From an uncultured Lachnospiraceae bacterium (GTDB lineage Bacteria; Bacillota; Clostridia; Lachnospirales; Lachnospiraceae), in assembly GCA_900313435.1 (NCBI GenBank), contig OMRF01000039.1, forward strand, positions 1-7,091: a stretch of DNA of 7,091 bases. Reading direction: 5' to 3'. Below are positions 1-5,783 of the stretch, one piece after another; within the stretch, counting starts at the first letter, position 1, and every line of letters starts with the position of its first letter. Both the position numbers and the translations under genes were made by a program. The notes beneath the pieces were generated by a model. The model was given only the letters and a program-made list of their open reading frames with translations. It had not been told where the DNA came from and made no database searches.

Positions 1-17
1 ATTTCCGCTTTCCTCAC
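1..17 (-). promoter_or_regulatory. Possible ribosome binding site of a gene starting just outside the window
   Basis: On the minus strand, right after the thiD stop codon, the sequence reads GTGAGGAAAGCGGAAAT up to the window edge. GAGG lies 9 nt before a terminal AT, which would be an ATG if the next base outside is G. The spacing fits a Shine-Dalgarno site and suggests that a further gene follows thiD in the same operon, with a gap of about 24 nt. The start codon itself is not visible, and the GTG at 17..15 could be an alternative start, so this is only a hint. Confidence 0.3.
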
Positions 18-25
18 TTTTTTCG

Positions 26-808
26 TTAATTAATATTATAAGCATGGTCCAACGGACCGCTGCCTTTTCCAAGATCAAGCATTGCATTAAGAGCGCCTGA
101 AATATAGTCTTTGGCACACCTTACAGATTCATCAAGGTCCTTTCCTTTGGCAAGATTTGAAGCGATCGCGCTGGAAAGGGTGCAGCCTGTTCCGTGTGTG
201 TTGGGATTATCTATCCTTCTTCCTTTGAACCACACATATCCTTCTTTCCCGTATAGAAGGTCATTTGCGTCATTTATCTGATGGCCGCCCTTTAAAAGTA
301 CCGCGCAGCCGAAGGTCTCAAAGATCCTCCCTGCTGCCGATACCATTTCATCCTCGGAAGAAATAGTCATCTGGACCAAAACCTCTGCCTCCGGGATATT
401 GGGCGTGATCACAGTCGCCAGGGGAAGAAGCCTGTTCTTAAGGGTTTCGATAGCATCATCGCTTATTAGCTTTGCCCCGCTGGTAGCTACCATGACAGGA
501 TCCACAACGATATTTTCAGCCTTATACTCCGAAAGCTTATCGGCTATCACTTCGATGAGTGCGGAAGATGAGACCATTCCGGTTTTCACCGCATCGGGAT
601 AAATATCCGTAAAAATCGCATCGAGCTGATCCTTTAAAAAGTCCGGAGTGACCTCCATTATATTGGTGACTCCGAGTGTATTCTGGGCAGTCAGCGCCGT
701 GACCGCACTCATGGCATAAACGTGATTTGCGGTCATGGTCTTTATATCTGCCTGGATACCGGCGCCTCCGCTGCAGTCACTGCCGGCGATGGTTAATGCT
801 GTCCTCAT
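26..808 (-). CDS. thiD: Hydroxymethylpyrimidine / phosphomethylpyrimidine kinase ThiD
   Basis: This 260-residue protein has the usual length and full motif set of ThiD, a cytosolic ribokinase-fold enzyme. ThiD phosphorylates 4-amino-5-hydroxymethyl-2-methylpyrimidine (HMP) and then HMP phosphate to HMP diphosphate, the pyrimidine substrate of ThiE. Visible motifs are the N-terminal substrate loop GSDCSGGAGIQAD (residues 9-21), KTGM (75-78), VVDPVM (101-106), TPNIPEAE (135-142), LLKGGH (171-176) and the C-terminal anion-hole motif NTHGTGCTLSSAIA (203-216), with the catalytic Cys at 209. The ATG at 808 overlaps the TGA of the upstream HAD gene (ATGA, 4 bp) and has GGAGG six nucleotides before it, so the start is well supported. 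It is the last complete gene of the riboswitch-controlled thiM-thiE-HAD-thiD operon. Nothing is missing or odd. Pyridoxal kinases share the fold, but the motifs and context point to ThiD. Confidence 0.95.
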   Translation of the reverse strand: MRTALTIAGSDCSGGAGIQADIKTMTANHVYAMSAVTALTAQNTLGVTNIMEVTPDFLKDQLDAIFTDIYPDAVKTGMVSSSALIEVIADKLSEYKAENIVVDPVMVATSGAKLISDDAIETLKNRLLPLATVITPNIPEAEVLVQMTISSEDEMVSAAGRIFETFGCAVLLKGGHQINDANDLLYGKEGYVWFKGRRIDNPNTHGTGCTLSSAIASNLAKGKDLDESVRCAKDYISGALNAMLDLGKGSGPLDHAYNIN

Positions 809-1494
809 AGCTGCCTCCGTTTGCTTTTGATGTAAGGGTATATTTCGGGAAGTGATAATAGATAAATATCTGCTTCATTTTTAATTCCATCCTGATCACT
901 CTCCCCGTCAGGATCGTATACTCCTGCTGTTATATAACCTGCTGCCTTTGCGGTCTTAAGAGCATACAGGGAATCTTCGATCACAAGGGTCTCTTCAGGT
1001 GCCGATCCCATGCTTTGAGAAGCCATATCGTAGATCTTTCTTGAATGCTTGCTCTCTCCGACTTCACTATTGGTGAAGATCCTGTCAGGATGAAAAAAAA
1101 TCCCGTTTCTTTCCAGGGCCTTTGTCACATGCTCCCGGGGACTTGAAGTTGCCGCCGACAAAGGTATACCTTCATCGTTGAAAAAAGCGATCAGCTCCCC
1201 TGCTCCGGGCTTTGTCAGGACCTCGAAATAATAGAAATCTTTTAGCAGACTTTCTATTCCTTTGATTATCTCTTCAGTATGCTTTGGAACAGAATAATGG
1301 TCCTTCAAATAAGATGCTCCCTGTTCCATACTCATTGGAAAAAGGATCCTGTCAAGGCCCTCCTCAGGTTCGATCCCGATACTCTCAAGGTACCTTGCTC
1401 CGATGCATTTCCATATCTTAAGCGAATCAAGAAGCACTCCGTCTATATCAAATATGACTGCGCTTACTTTTTTCTCATTTAAAAATATACACAT
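805..1494 (-). CDS. HAD-superfamily phosphatase in the thiamine operon
   Basis: This 229-residue protein is a subfamily I HAD hydrolase resembling the beta-phosphoglucomutase/phosphatase group. Motif I is FDIDGVLLDS, with nucleophile Asp16 and acid/base Asp18. A helical cap domain follows (about residues 24-95). Motif II is SAATSS with Thr116 as the likely residue. Motif III is a Lys around 149-153 (ESKHSRKIY), and motif IV is VIEDSLYAL with Glu173-Asp174 for Mg binding. All catalytic residues are present, so an active cytosolic phosphatase (or phosphomutase) is expected. Its ATG shares one base with the thiE stop (TAATG), and its stop overlaps the thiD start, so translation is probably coupled to both thiamine genes. 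That context suggests a phosphatase step in thiamine metabolism. Thiamine monophosphate is a reasonable guess, because organisms that make thiamine diphosphate by pyrophosphorylating thiamine need a TMP phosphatase and HAD enzymes are known to fill this role. The substrate cannot be read from the sequence; general housekeeping phosphatase activity is the alternative. Confidence 0.88.
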   Translation of the reverse strand: MCIFLNEKKVSAVIFDIDGVLLDSLKIWKCIGARYLESIGIEPEEGLDRILFPMSMEQGASYLKDHYSVPKHTEEIIKGIESLLKDFYYFEVLTKPGAGELIAFFNDEGIPLSAATSSPREHVTKALERNGIFFHPDRIFTNSEVGESKHSRKIYDMASQSMGSAPEETLVIEDSLYALKTAKAAGYITAGVYDPDGESDQDGIKNEADIYLLSLPEIYPYIKSKRRQL

Positions 1495-2132
1495 TATCCT
1501 ATGATCTTCTTCGTAACTTCTTTAAGTTCGTATGCAGCCTCTTTGATATCAGGAGCTGCATAGATCGCGCTTATAACAGCAACGCCGCATATCCCGCTTC
1601 CCTTCAGCTTTATCGCATTTTCCTTTGATATTCCACCTATCGCAACAACCGGGATCGATACGGCTTCACATATAGCCTTCAATGTTTCAAATGACACATC
1701 ATCGGCATCATCCTTTGAACCGGTGGGAAATACCGCTCCGACTCCGAGATAATCCGCGCCCCTCTTTTCGGCAAGGACTGCCTGTTCAACCGTCTGTGCC
1801 GAAACTCCGATTATCTTATCCGGGCCGAGCCTTTTTCGAACATCTCCCGCCTCCATATCACTCTGACCGACATGCACGCCGTCCGCGTCCGTCTTTATGG
1901 CAATCTCCACATTATCATTAATGACAAAGGGAACTTTGTATTCTCTGCAGAGTGCTTTCAGCTCCTTAGCTTCTTTAAGAAAGCTTTCATCATCCAGTTC
2001 TTTTTCCCGAAGCTGGAGGAATGTGACACCGCCTTCGAGGCTTTCCTTAACTACTTCAATAAGGCTTCGTCCATTAAGCCAGTGACGATCGGTAACGGCA
2101 TACAAAAGCAGATCCTCTTTAGCGCAATTCAT
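1494..2132 (-). CDS. thiE: Thiamine-phosphate synthase ThiE
   Basis: ThiE is a cytosolic TIM-barrel enzyme that condenses HMP diphosphate with hydroxyethylthiazole phosphate to give thiamine monophosphate and pyrophosphate. From the ATG at 2132 the protein has 212 residues, the normal family length. Signature elements are AVTDR (12-16), QLREK (40-44), the IND segment with Asn72-Asp73, GVHVGQSD (85-92), GVSAQT (109-114), the loop GAVFPTGSK (132-140), IGGI (165-168) and VSA near 186-189. A longer in-frame reading exists from 2309, but its first 59 residues are only the thiM 3' end read in another frame and have no ThiE character. The 2132 start has GAGGGGG six nucleotides upstream and overlaps the thiM end by 14 bp, consistent with translational coupling. 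The gene is complete and shows no odd residues. Its stop shares one base with the start of the HAD gene. Confidence 0.95.
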   Translation of the reverse strand: MNCAKEDLLLYAVTDRHWLNGRSLIEVVKESLEGGVTFLQLREKELDDESFLKEAKELKALCREYKVPFVINDNVEIAIKTDADGVHVGQSDMEAGDVRKRLGPDKIIGVSAQTVEQAVLAEKRGADYLGVGAVFPTGSKDDADDVSFETLKAICEAVSIPVVAIGGISKENAIKLKGSGICGVAVISAIYAAPDIKEAAYELKEVTKKIIG

Positions 2133-2940
2133 ATTTTGCCCCCTCTTCAAGAGTTTTTCCATCCATGTTGAAAACAGCATCGATGATACGGTTGCGATAA
2201 GTCGAGTTGCCGTCACCCTTTTGCATATGATCCCATCCGATCTCACCGGCAAGCCCCATAGTACATACGGCTGCCGCCGCTGCTTCAAGCATATTATCCG
2301 GATTTGCAACGATAAAGGCAGTCATCATCCCGGATAACTGACACCCCGTTCCGGTTATCTTTCCCATTTCCGGGCGGCCGTTTCTGATCACATAACATTT
2401 CTCCCCATCGCTCACAAGGTCGATAGCCCCGGTGATCGCTGCTATGGTTTTGCTTTTCTTTGCAAAATCCTTTACAAACCGGATGGAGGAGTCCAGAGTA
2501 TCCTCTGTAACCGCATCAGCCACATCCGCGTCAACTCCCCTGGTAGTTCCGCTTCCGAGAGCCAGTGTCTTTATCTCGGAAATATTTCCCCTTATTACAT
2601 CAAACTTGATCTCATCCATCAGCTTAACGGCCGTGTTTGTGCGAAGAGCCGAAGCACCTGCACCTACAGGATCAAGAAGCACTTTATGCTTAAGTTCATT
2701 TGCCCTTTTCCCGGCCAGGAACATCGCTTCAATACTTCTTTTATTAAGAGTTCCGATGTTGATATTCAGACCTCCGCAGATAGTAGTGATATCGACCACA
2801 TCTTCAGGTTCATCAGACATGATGGGACTGCCGCCACATGCAAGCAGCACATTTGCAACATCATTTACCGTTACATAGTTTGTGATATTGTGCACTAAGG
2901 GCACATTCTTACGCACGTTTTCGATACATTCACCAAGCAT
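2119..2940 (-). CDS. thiM: Hydroxyethylthiazole kinase ThiM
   Basis: ThiM phosphorylates 4-methyl-5-(2-hydroxyethyl)thiazole with ATP, a salvage reaction giving the thiazole phosphate used by ThiE. The 273-residue product from the ATG at 2940 matches the family length. Motifs include PLVHNITNYV (14-23), LDPVGAGA with the following Arg100 (89-100), VIRGNISEI (115-123), ITGAID (169-174), the anion-hole and catalytic-Cys motif GKITGTGCQLS (193-203, Cys200), and the C-terminal GDGNSTYRNRIID (242-254). An in-frame ATG at 3030 would add 30 residues, but that stretch is the TPP riboswitch and its terminator hairpin, so it is noncoding. The 2940 start has GAGGAGG eight nucleotides upstream. It is the first gene of the operon and directly follows the riboswitch expression platform, so transcription into it is expected to stop when TPP is abundant. 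Its last codons overlap thiE by 14 bp. Confidence 0.95.
   Translation of the reverse strand: MLGECIENVRKNVPLVHNITNYVTVNDVANVLLACGGSPIMSDEPEDVVDITTICGGLNINIGTLNKRSIEAMFLAGKRANELKHKVLLDPVGAGASALRTNTAVKLMDEIKFDVIRGNISEIKTLALGSGTTRGVDADVADAVTEDTLDSSIRFVKDFAKKSKTIAAITGAIDLVSDGEKCYVIRNGRPEMGKITGTGCQLSGMMTAFIVANPDNMLEAAAAAVCTMGLAGEIGWDHMQKGDGNSTYRNRIIDAVFNMDGKTLEEGAKYELR
2130..2145 (-). promoter_or_regulatory. thiE ribosome binding site and start codon, inside the thiM 3' end
   Basis: GAGGGGG at 2145..2139 lies six nucleotides before the ATG at 2132, within the last codons of thiM. It decides the thiE start against an upstream in-frame ATG at 2309 that has no ThiE-like sequence behind it. Confidence 0.75.
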
Positions 2941-2955
2941 TTTAAATACCTCCTC
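2938..2955 (-). promoter_or_regulatory. thiM ribosome binding site and start codon
   Basis: GAGGAGG at 2955..2949 is followed by eight nucleotides and the ATG at 2940. It sits immediately after the T-tract of the riboswitch terminator, so it is made only when transcription reads through. It fixes the thiM start at 2940. Confidence 0.85.
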
Positions 2956-2993
2956 AAAAAAAGAAGGACGACACCTGAAGATAGTGTCGTCCC
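2956..2993 (-). terminator. Intrinsic terminator of the TPP riboswitch expression platform
   Basis: On the minus strand GGACGACAC (2992..2984) pairs perfectly with GTGTCGTCC (2974..2966) around the 9-nt loop TATCTTCAG, and is followed by TTCTTTTTTT (2965..2956). This nine-pair stem plus T-run is a textbook rho-independent terminator lying between the TPP aptamer and the thiM Shine-Dalgarno site. It is therefore the likely expression platform: TPP-bound aptamer favours termination. It probably also ends any transcript that reads through from the chemoreceptor gene upstream. I could not identify a clear antiterminator pairing by eye. Confidence 0.9.
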
Positions 2994-3008
2994 GGAATCC
3001 ATAATATA

Positions 3009-3087
3009 TCCCTACGTTGGCATTATCCACATCAGGTTATAGGTCGAAGGTAATTACCTTCCTCTCAGCCTGTAACACAAGCTCCCA
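3009..3087 (-). ncRNA. TPP (THI-box) riboswitch aptamer
   Basis: The minus strand carries the conserved THI-element blocks in order. They are GGGAGC (3086..3081); a P2 stem GCTTGT/ACAGGC ending in the hallmark GGCTGAGA (3070..3063); a P3 hairpin formed by the 16-nt palindrome GAAGGTAATTACCTTC; then ACCTGAT (3037..3031), TGGATAATGCCA (3029..3018) and CGTAGGGA (3016..3009). Thiamine diphosphate binds this aptamer with high affinity in known members. It lies 5' of thiM-thiE-HAD-thiD and is followed by an intrinsic terminator, so it should repress the operon at the transcription level. P1 is not obvious right next to the core. The best candidate is AGTATATC (3106..3099) with GATATATT (3010..3003), which would leave an A-rich bulge and would use the G and A of the GGGA block. 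The aptamer begins only about 26 nt after the chemoreceptor stop. Confidence 0.96.
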
Positions 3088-3112
3088 TTTTTTTGTACGA
3101 TATACTGTTTTC

Positions 3113-4873
3113 TTATTCCTCGATACGGAACTGTCCGATTATGTCTGAGATATCCACCGACGAGGTCTCGACATTCTGCTGCTGTTCCTTGAGATCGCCT
3201 ACGCTTGATGTAACAGTATCCGATGTCGCGGACAGCTCCTGAGCTGTCGCCGCATTCTCCTCGGAAAGCGCTGAGAGCGAATCAACTGCTTCACTGATCT
3301 CCTTTGTCTTTCCGCCAAGGTTGTCAACACATTTCTCAAGTCTTTCGATAGCTTCTTCCGCAGTATTAACAGCTGCAACGATGGATGAGAAGCTATCCTT
3401 GGTCTGCTCTACGGCAGCATTCTGCTTATCGACATATTCCTTGACCGTATCGCTTCTTTCTGCTGCATTCTTCGTAACAGCGGCAAGCTCATCGATCACT
3501 GAGTTTATAGCATCAACATTTTCTTTTGATTCATCAGAAAGTTTTCTGATCTCATCAGCAACTACCGCAAATCCCTTTCCGGCATCTCCAGCTCTTGCTG
3601 CCTCTATGCTGGCGTTGAGCGAAAGAAGATTTGTCTGAGCGGCGATACCCGCGATAAGCTCTGATGCCTGTCCGATCCTCGAAACTGCTTCCTGTATATC
3701 CGCAATTCCTTCGAATATGCCGTTGAATTCCGCAAGAGAACGATGGTTGATCTCCGAGAGCTCGTCCACGATCTTGCTTCCGTCGTTTGTAGCAGTTCCG
3801 ATGGATGCGCTGGCCTCCGCAAGATCCTTTGCCGCCTGGCCGGAATCGCCCATGATCTCGTTGAGGGTCTCGAGTCCAAGAGAAAGATCCGAAACGTTCT
3901 GAGCCATGCTCGTACTTGCGTTTGCAAGCTCGGAAGCCGCAGAGCTGACATCATCCGACCCGGAGCTTGTAGCCAGAGTGCTTGAAGACATAATGCTGCT
4001 TGCATTTGAAAGACCATTCGAAGTATCTTTCAGGGTTCCGATTATATTCTTCAGATTTTCCTGCGTATCCGCAAGAGCCTGCTTCATCCGGCCGATCTCG
4101 TCCTTGGAATCCACCTTCATCTTGGGACGTGTAAGATCGTTCTTTGAGAGATAATGCATCTCATCCGTAACAGACTTTATGCCGTTCGATAACTGTTTTG
4201 CGACTAAGATCGAGAATATCGCGACAAAAGCAGTTATGGCCGCAAGTATCAAAGCCGAGATCAGAATCATTTTGTTTATTTTGTTCTCAAGCACGATCTT
4301 CTCAGCACTCGCCCACTTTTCCGTAATGTCCTCCAGAGAATTAAGATAATCTCTTGCGGTGGAAAAGCTATCCGAATGCTCTTTAAACTGTTCCGCGGTA
4401 ACACTCTTGTCAGAAAGATCATAGGTTCCGAGCCAATAAGTGTACGCAGCGGTAAATTCCGTCGCTACCTGTTCAAAGGTCTGACCATCCTCTGACTTTG
4501 TTCCGGTCCACAGGTCGGCTTCCTTCTTCGCGATCTCTATTGCTTTGTTGGTGTTATCAAGGACCTGCTGCGCATTCTCATTAAAACTGTCTATGTTTTT
4601 CTTGCTGGCTTCTTCAGTCAATGCAGAGGCACCTTTTGAGACCGTATTGTACTGACTCGTGCTTGCCTTCAGCGCCTGATAGAAGTCCCTGTCCGCATTG
4701 ATAAGATTTGAATTTATCGAATACAGATGGTCAAAGAACAATTCTTCGGACTTTACCAGAGTATCCTTTACCAGAAAACTGAAAAAGATAACACTCACTA
4801 CTATGAGCGCCATCAGCGGCAGCGCGCACATCCAGAGCTTTGCCTTGACAGGCATATTTTTGACGAAATTCAA
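3113..4873 (-). CDS. Transmembrane methyl-accepting chemotaxis protein
   Basis: This 586-residue chemoreceptor should sit in the cytoplasmic membrane and control the CheA kinase through CheW. Its layout is a short cytoplasmic N-terminus, TM1 (about 15-35), a mainly helical extracellular sensor (about 36-202) resembling four-helix-bundle ligand domains, TM2 (about 203-225), a HAMP linker (about 226-279), and a long coiled-coil signalling domain. The hairpin tip is highly conserved, around IAAQTNLLSLNASIEAARAGD (410-430, with IAAQTNLL as the core), followed by GKGFAVVADEIRKLSDES (432-449). The C-terminus ends in RIEE with no CheR/CheB-tethering pentapeptide. The start codon is TTG at 4873, chosen because AAAGGAGGG lies seven nucleotides upstream; an ATG at 4880 is out of frame. 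The ligand cannot be deduced. No che or flagellar genes are nearby, so this is an orphan receptor locus, and a putative promoter precedes it. The adjacent thiamine operon does not by itself imply thiamine sensing. Confidence 0.94.
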   Translation of the reverse strand: MNFVKNMPVKAKLWMCALPLMALIVVSVIFFSFLVKDTLVKSEELFFDHLYSINSNLINADRDFYQALKASTSQYNTVSKGASALTEEASKKNIDSFNENAQQVLDNTNKAIEIAKKEADLWTGTKSEDGQTFEQVATEFTAAYTYWLGTYDLSDKSVTAEQFKEHSDSFSTARDYLNSLEDITEKWASAEKIVLENKINKMILISALILAAITAFVAIFSILVAKQLSNGIKSVTDEMHYLSKNDLTRPKMKVDSKDEIGRMKQALADTQENLKNIIGTLKDTSNGLSNASSIMSSSTLATSSGSDDVSSAASELANASTSMAQNVSDLSLGLETLNEIMGDSGQAAKDLAEASASIGTATNDGSKIVDELSEINHRSLAEFNGIFEGIADIQEAVSRIGQASELIAGIAAQTNLLSLNASIEAARAGDAGKGFAVVADEIRKLSDESKENVDAINSVIDELAAVTKNAAERSDTVKEYVDKQNAAVEQTKDSFSSIVAAVNTAEEAIERLEKCVDNLGGKTKEISEAVDSLSALSEENAATAQELSATSDTVTSSVGDLKEQQQNVETSSVDISDIIGQFRIEE

Positions 4874-4889
4874 GACGCATCCCTCCTTT
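4871..4889 (-). promoter_or_regulatory. Chemoreceptor ribosome binding site deciding a TTG start
   Basis: AAAGGAGGG (4889..4881) lies seven nucleotides before TTG at 4873..4871, in frame with the chemoreceptor. The nearby ATG at 4880 is in another frame, and the next in-frame ATG (residue 7, position 4855) has poor spacing. Confidence 0.8.
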
Positions 4890-4912
4890 CAAAGTAAAAT
4901 ACGAGCGGACTC

Positions 4913-4941
4913 ATTTTATCACTTATGCCGACACACGGCAA
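4913..4941 (-). promoter_or_regulatory. Putative sigma-A-type promoter of the chemoreceptor gene
   Basis: TTGCCG (4941..4936) and TAAAAT (4918..4913) are separated by 17 nt. They match the -35 and -10 consensus at 4 and 5 of 6 positions. A start about 7 nt downstream would give a leader of roughly 30 nt ending in the strong Shine-Dalgarno site. This is prediction from consensus only. A flagellar-sigma promoter was considered, but only a poor match was found. Confidence 0.4.
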
Positions 4942-4944
4942 TAA
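4923..4944 (-). repeat. Inverted repeat overlapping the putative chemoreceptor promoter
   Basis: TTA-T-TGCCG and CGGCA-TAA flank the 5-nt centre TGTGT, giving TGCCG/CGGCA pairs plus TTA/TAA with one bulged base. It covers the putative -35 element and part of the spacer, so it could be an operator. It could also be a weak stem ending the YbjQ transcript, although no T-run follows it on the minus strand. Confidence 0.4.
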
Positions 4945-4962
4945 AATGTTAAGCTTGCTCCC

Positions 4963-5274
4963 TCAGACAAACTTTACAGCCGTTCCGGCAACAAGTATCT
5001 CCGCTCCGCCCTGGACGATGCTGGAAGAAGAGAAGCGTACATTTACTATGGCGTCCGCTCCCATGTGCTGGGCAGCATCGATCATATTGTAGATAGCGCG
5101 ATCTTTGGCTTCATTAAGCATCTGGGTATAAGCTCCCATCTCTCCGCCGACGATGTTTCTCACGCCCTGGCCAAAATCCTTAAAAATGTTTTTTGAAAGA
5201 ATGCAGCATCCTGTCACCAGTGAAATAACCTGATAATTCTGTCCAGGTATATTTTCAGTATTAACAACTAACAT
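4963..5274 (-). CDS. YbjQ/UPF0145 family protein
   Basis: This 103-residue protein matches the YbjQ (UPF0145, DUF74) family in length and motif order. It has an N-terminal NIPG (8-11), the VTGC segment (20-23), the KNIFKDFGQGVRNIVGGE block (28-45), YTQMLNEAKDRA (49-60), MGADAIVNVRF (71-81), and the C-terminal GGAEILVAGTAV (89-100). Family members form small soluble oligomeric beta-rich assemblies; they have been annotated as possible heavy-metal-binding proteins, but the biochemical role is not established. Cys23-Cys24 are adjacent, but that alone does not show metal binding. The ATG at 5274 has AAAGGAGGT close upstream, and the flavodoxin-like gene ends 14 nt before it, so the two are probably cotranscribed. 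It seems to be the last gene of the kinase-led cluster, because an 89-nt gap with a possible promoter follows. Confidence 0.88.
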   Translation of the reverse strand: MLVVNTENIPGQNYQVISLVTGCCILSKNIFKDFGQGVRNIVGGEMGAYTQMLNEAKDRAIYNMIDAAQHMGADAIVNVRFSSSSIVQGGAEILVAGTAVKFV

Positions 5275-5288
5275 GAATTTTACCTCCT

Positions 5289-5771
5289 TTAAAACGCCGC
5301 GCAGAACGCGTCTATCTGAGCCTCCTTATCATCCGTATGTTTTGCCTTCGGGTCGATGAAGACCGCCGTCCGTTCAAAAGATTCTATTTCCAGGCATACG
5401 GAGAGCTTCTTCAATGCTTTCTCCGCGCCGGCTCCGCTCTGGCAGGCAAAGGCGAAAAATGTCTTGCCCTTTAGCTTCTCCCTGTTGTCAACAATGAATG
5501 TCCGAAGGGGCGGGGTGAAGTTTGAGGCCCAGACCGGAAATCCGAATACGATCCTCTCGTAGCCCGAAAGATCGGTTTCATAAGCTTCAAGCTCCGGCTT
5601 CTCGCCCATCACCGCGCTCTTGCCGCCCCACAGGAACTTGGCGAGTCCTTTGTCGCGATACGGCTTTTTCGGAACGAGCTTGAGAAGATCAGCTCCTGTC
5701 TTTTCCTTTATCTTTTGCGCCACATATTCTGTGTTGCCTTCCAGTGAAAAGTAAACGACCAGTGTTTTCAT
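5289..5771 (-). CDS. Flavodoxin-like protein
   Basis: This 160-residue single-domain protein has a flavodoxin fold and probably binds FMN as a cytosolic electron carrier or small reductase. The N-terminal strand TLVVYFS leads into the phosphate-binding loop SLEGNT (9-14), a variant of the usual S/T-x-TGNT loop. The second cofactor loop is GFPVWASNFTPPLRTFI (77-93), where Trp81 could stack on the flavin. The third is FACQSGAG (108-115). The length suits a short-chain flavodoxin, or the flavodoxin-like family common in clostridia that is annotated only generically. The ATG at 5771 is preceded by AGGGAGAG, and the HTH-like gene ends 12 nt upstream. No electron-transfer partner gene is visible, so the physiological role is open. 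NADPH-dependent quinone-reductase-like activity is an alternative. Confidence 0.85.
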   Translation of the reverse strand: MKTLVVYFSLEGNTEYVAQKIKEKTGADLLKLVPKKPYRDKGLAKFLWGGKSAVMGEKPELEAYETDLSGYERIVFGFPVWASNFTPPLRTFIVDNREKLKGKTFFAFACQSGAGAEKALKKLSVCLEIESFERTAVFIDPKAKHTDDKEAQIDAFCAAF

Positions 5772-5783
5772 GTTCTCTCCCTT

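Noticed and set aside
2133..2309. 59-residue N-terminal extension of ThiE
   Set aside because: It is thiM coding sequence read out of frame. ThiE homology starts just after the ATG at 2132, which has its own Shine-Dalgarno site.
2432..2878. 148-codon plus-strand open frame
   Set aside because: It lies entirely opposite thiM, which has full family motifs. The translation is low-complexity Ser/Leu/Ala-rich, and no Shine-Dalgarno site supports it.
3009..3087. CRISPR, tRNA or mobile-element signals anywhere in the window
   Set aside because: No repeat arrays, tRNA-like cloverleaf, transposase gene or terminal inverted repeats were seen. The only structured RNA is the TPP riboswitch at these coordinates with its terminator.
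3099..3143. Promoter for the thiamine operon in the chemoreceptor 3' end
   Set aside because: CATAAT (3143..3138) and TATATC (3104..3099) look like -10 elements, but neither has a convincing -35 at 16-18 nt. I do not list a promoter here.
3604..4017. 137-codon minus-strand frame within the chemoreceptor gene
   Set aside because: It is a shifted frame of the chemoreceptor signalling domain, rich in Arg and Ser with no domain character. The real frame carries the conserved hairpin tip.
4901..4926. Flagellar-type (sigma-D/sigma-28) promoter before the chemoreceptor
   Set aside because: TAAG-N15-GCTCGTAT is only a partial match to TAAA-N15-GCCGATAT. The sigma-A-like match nearby is better.
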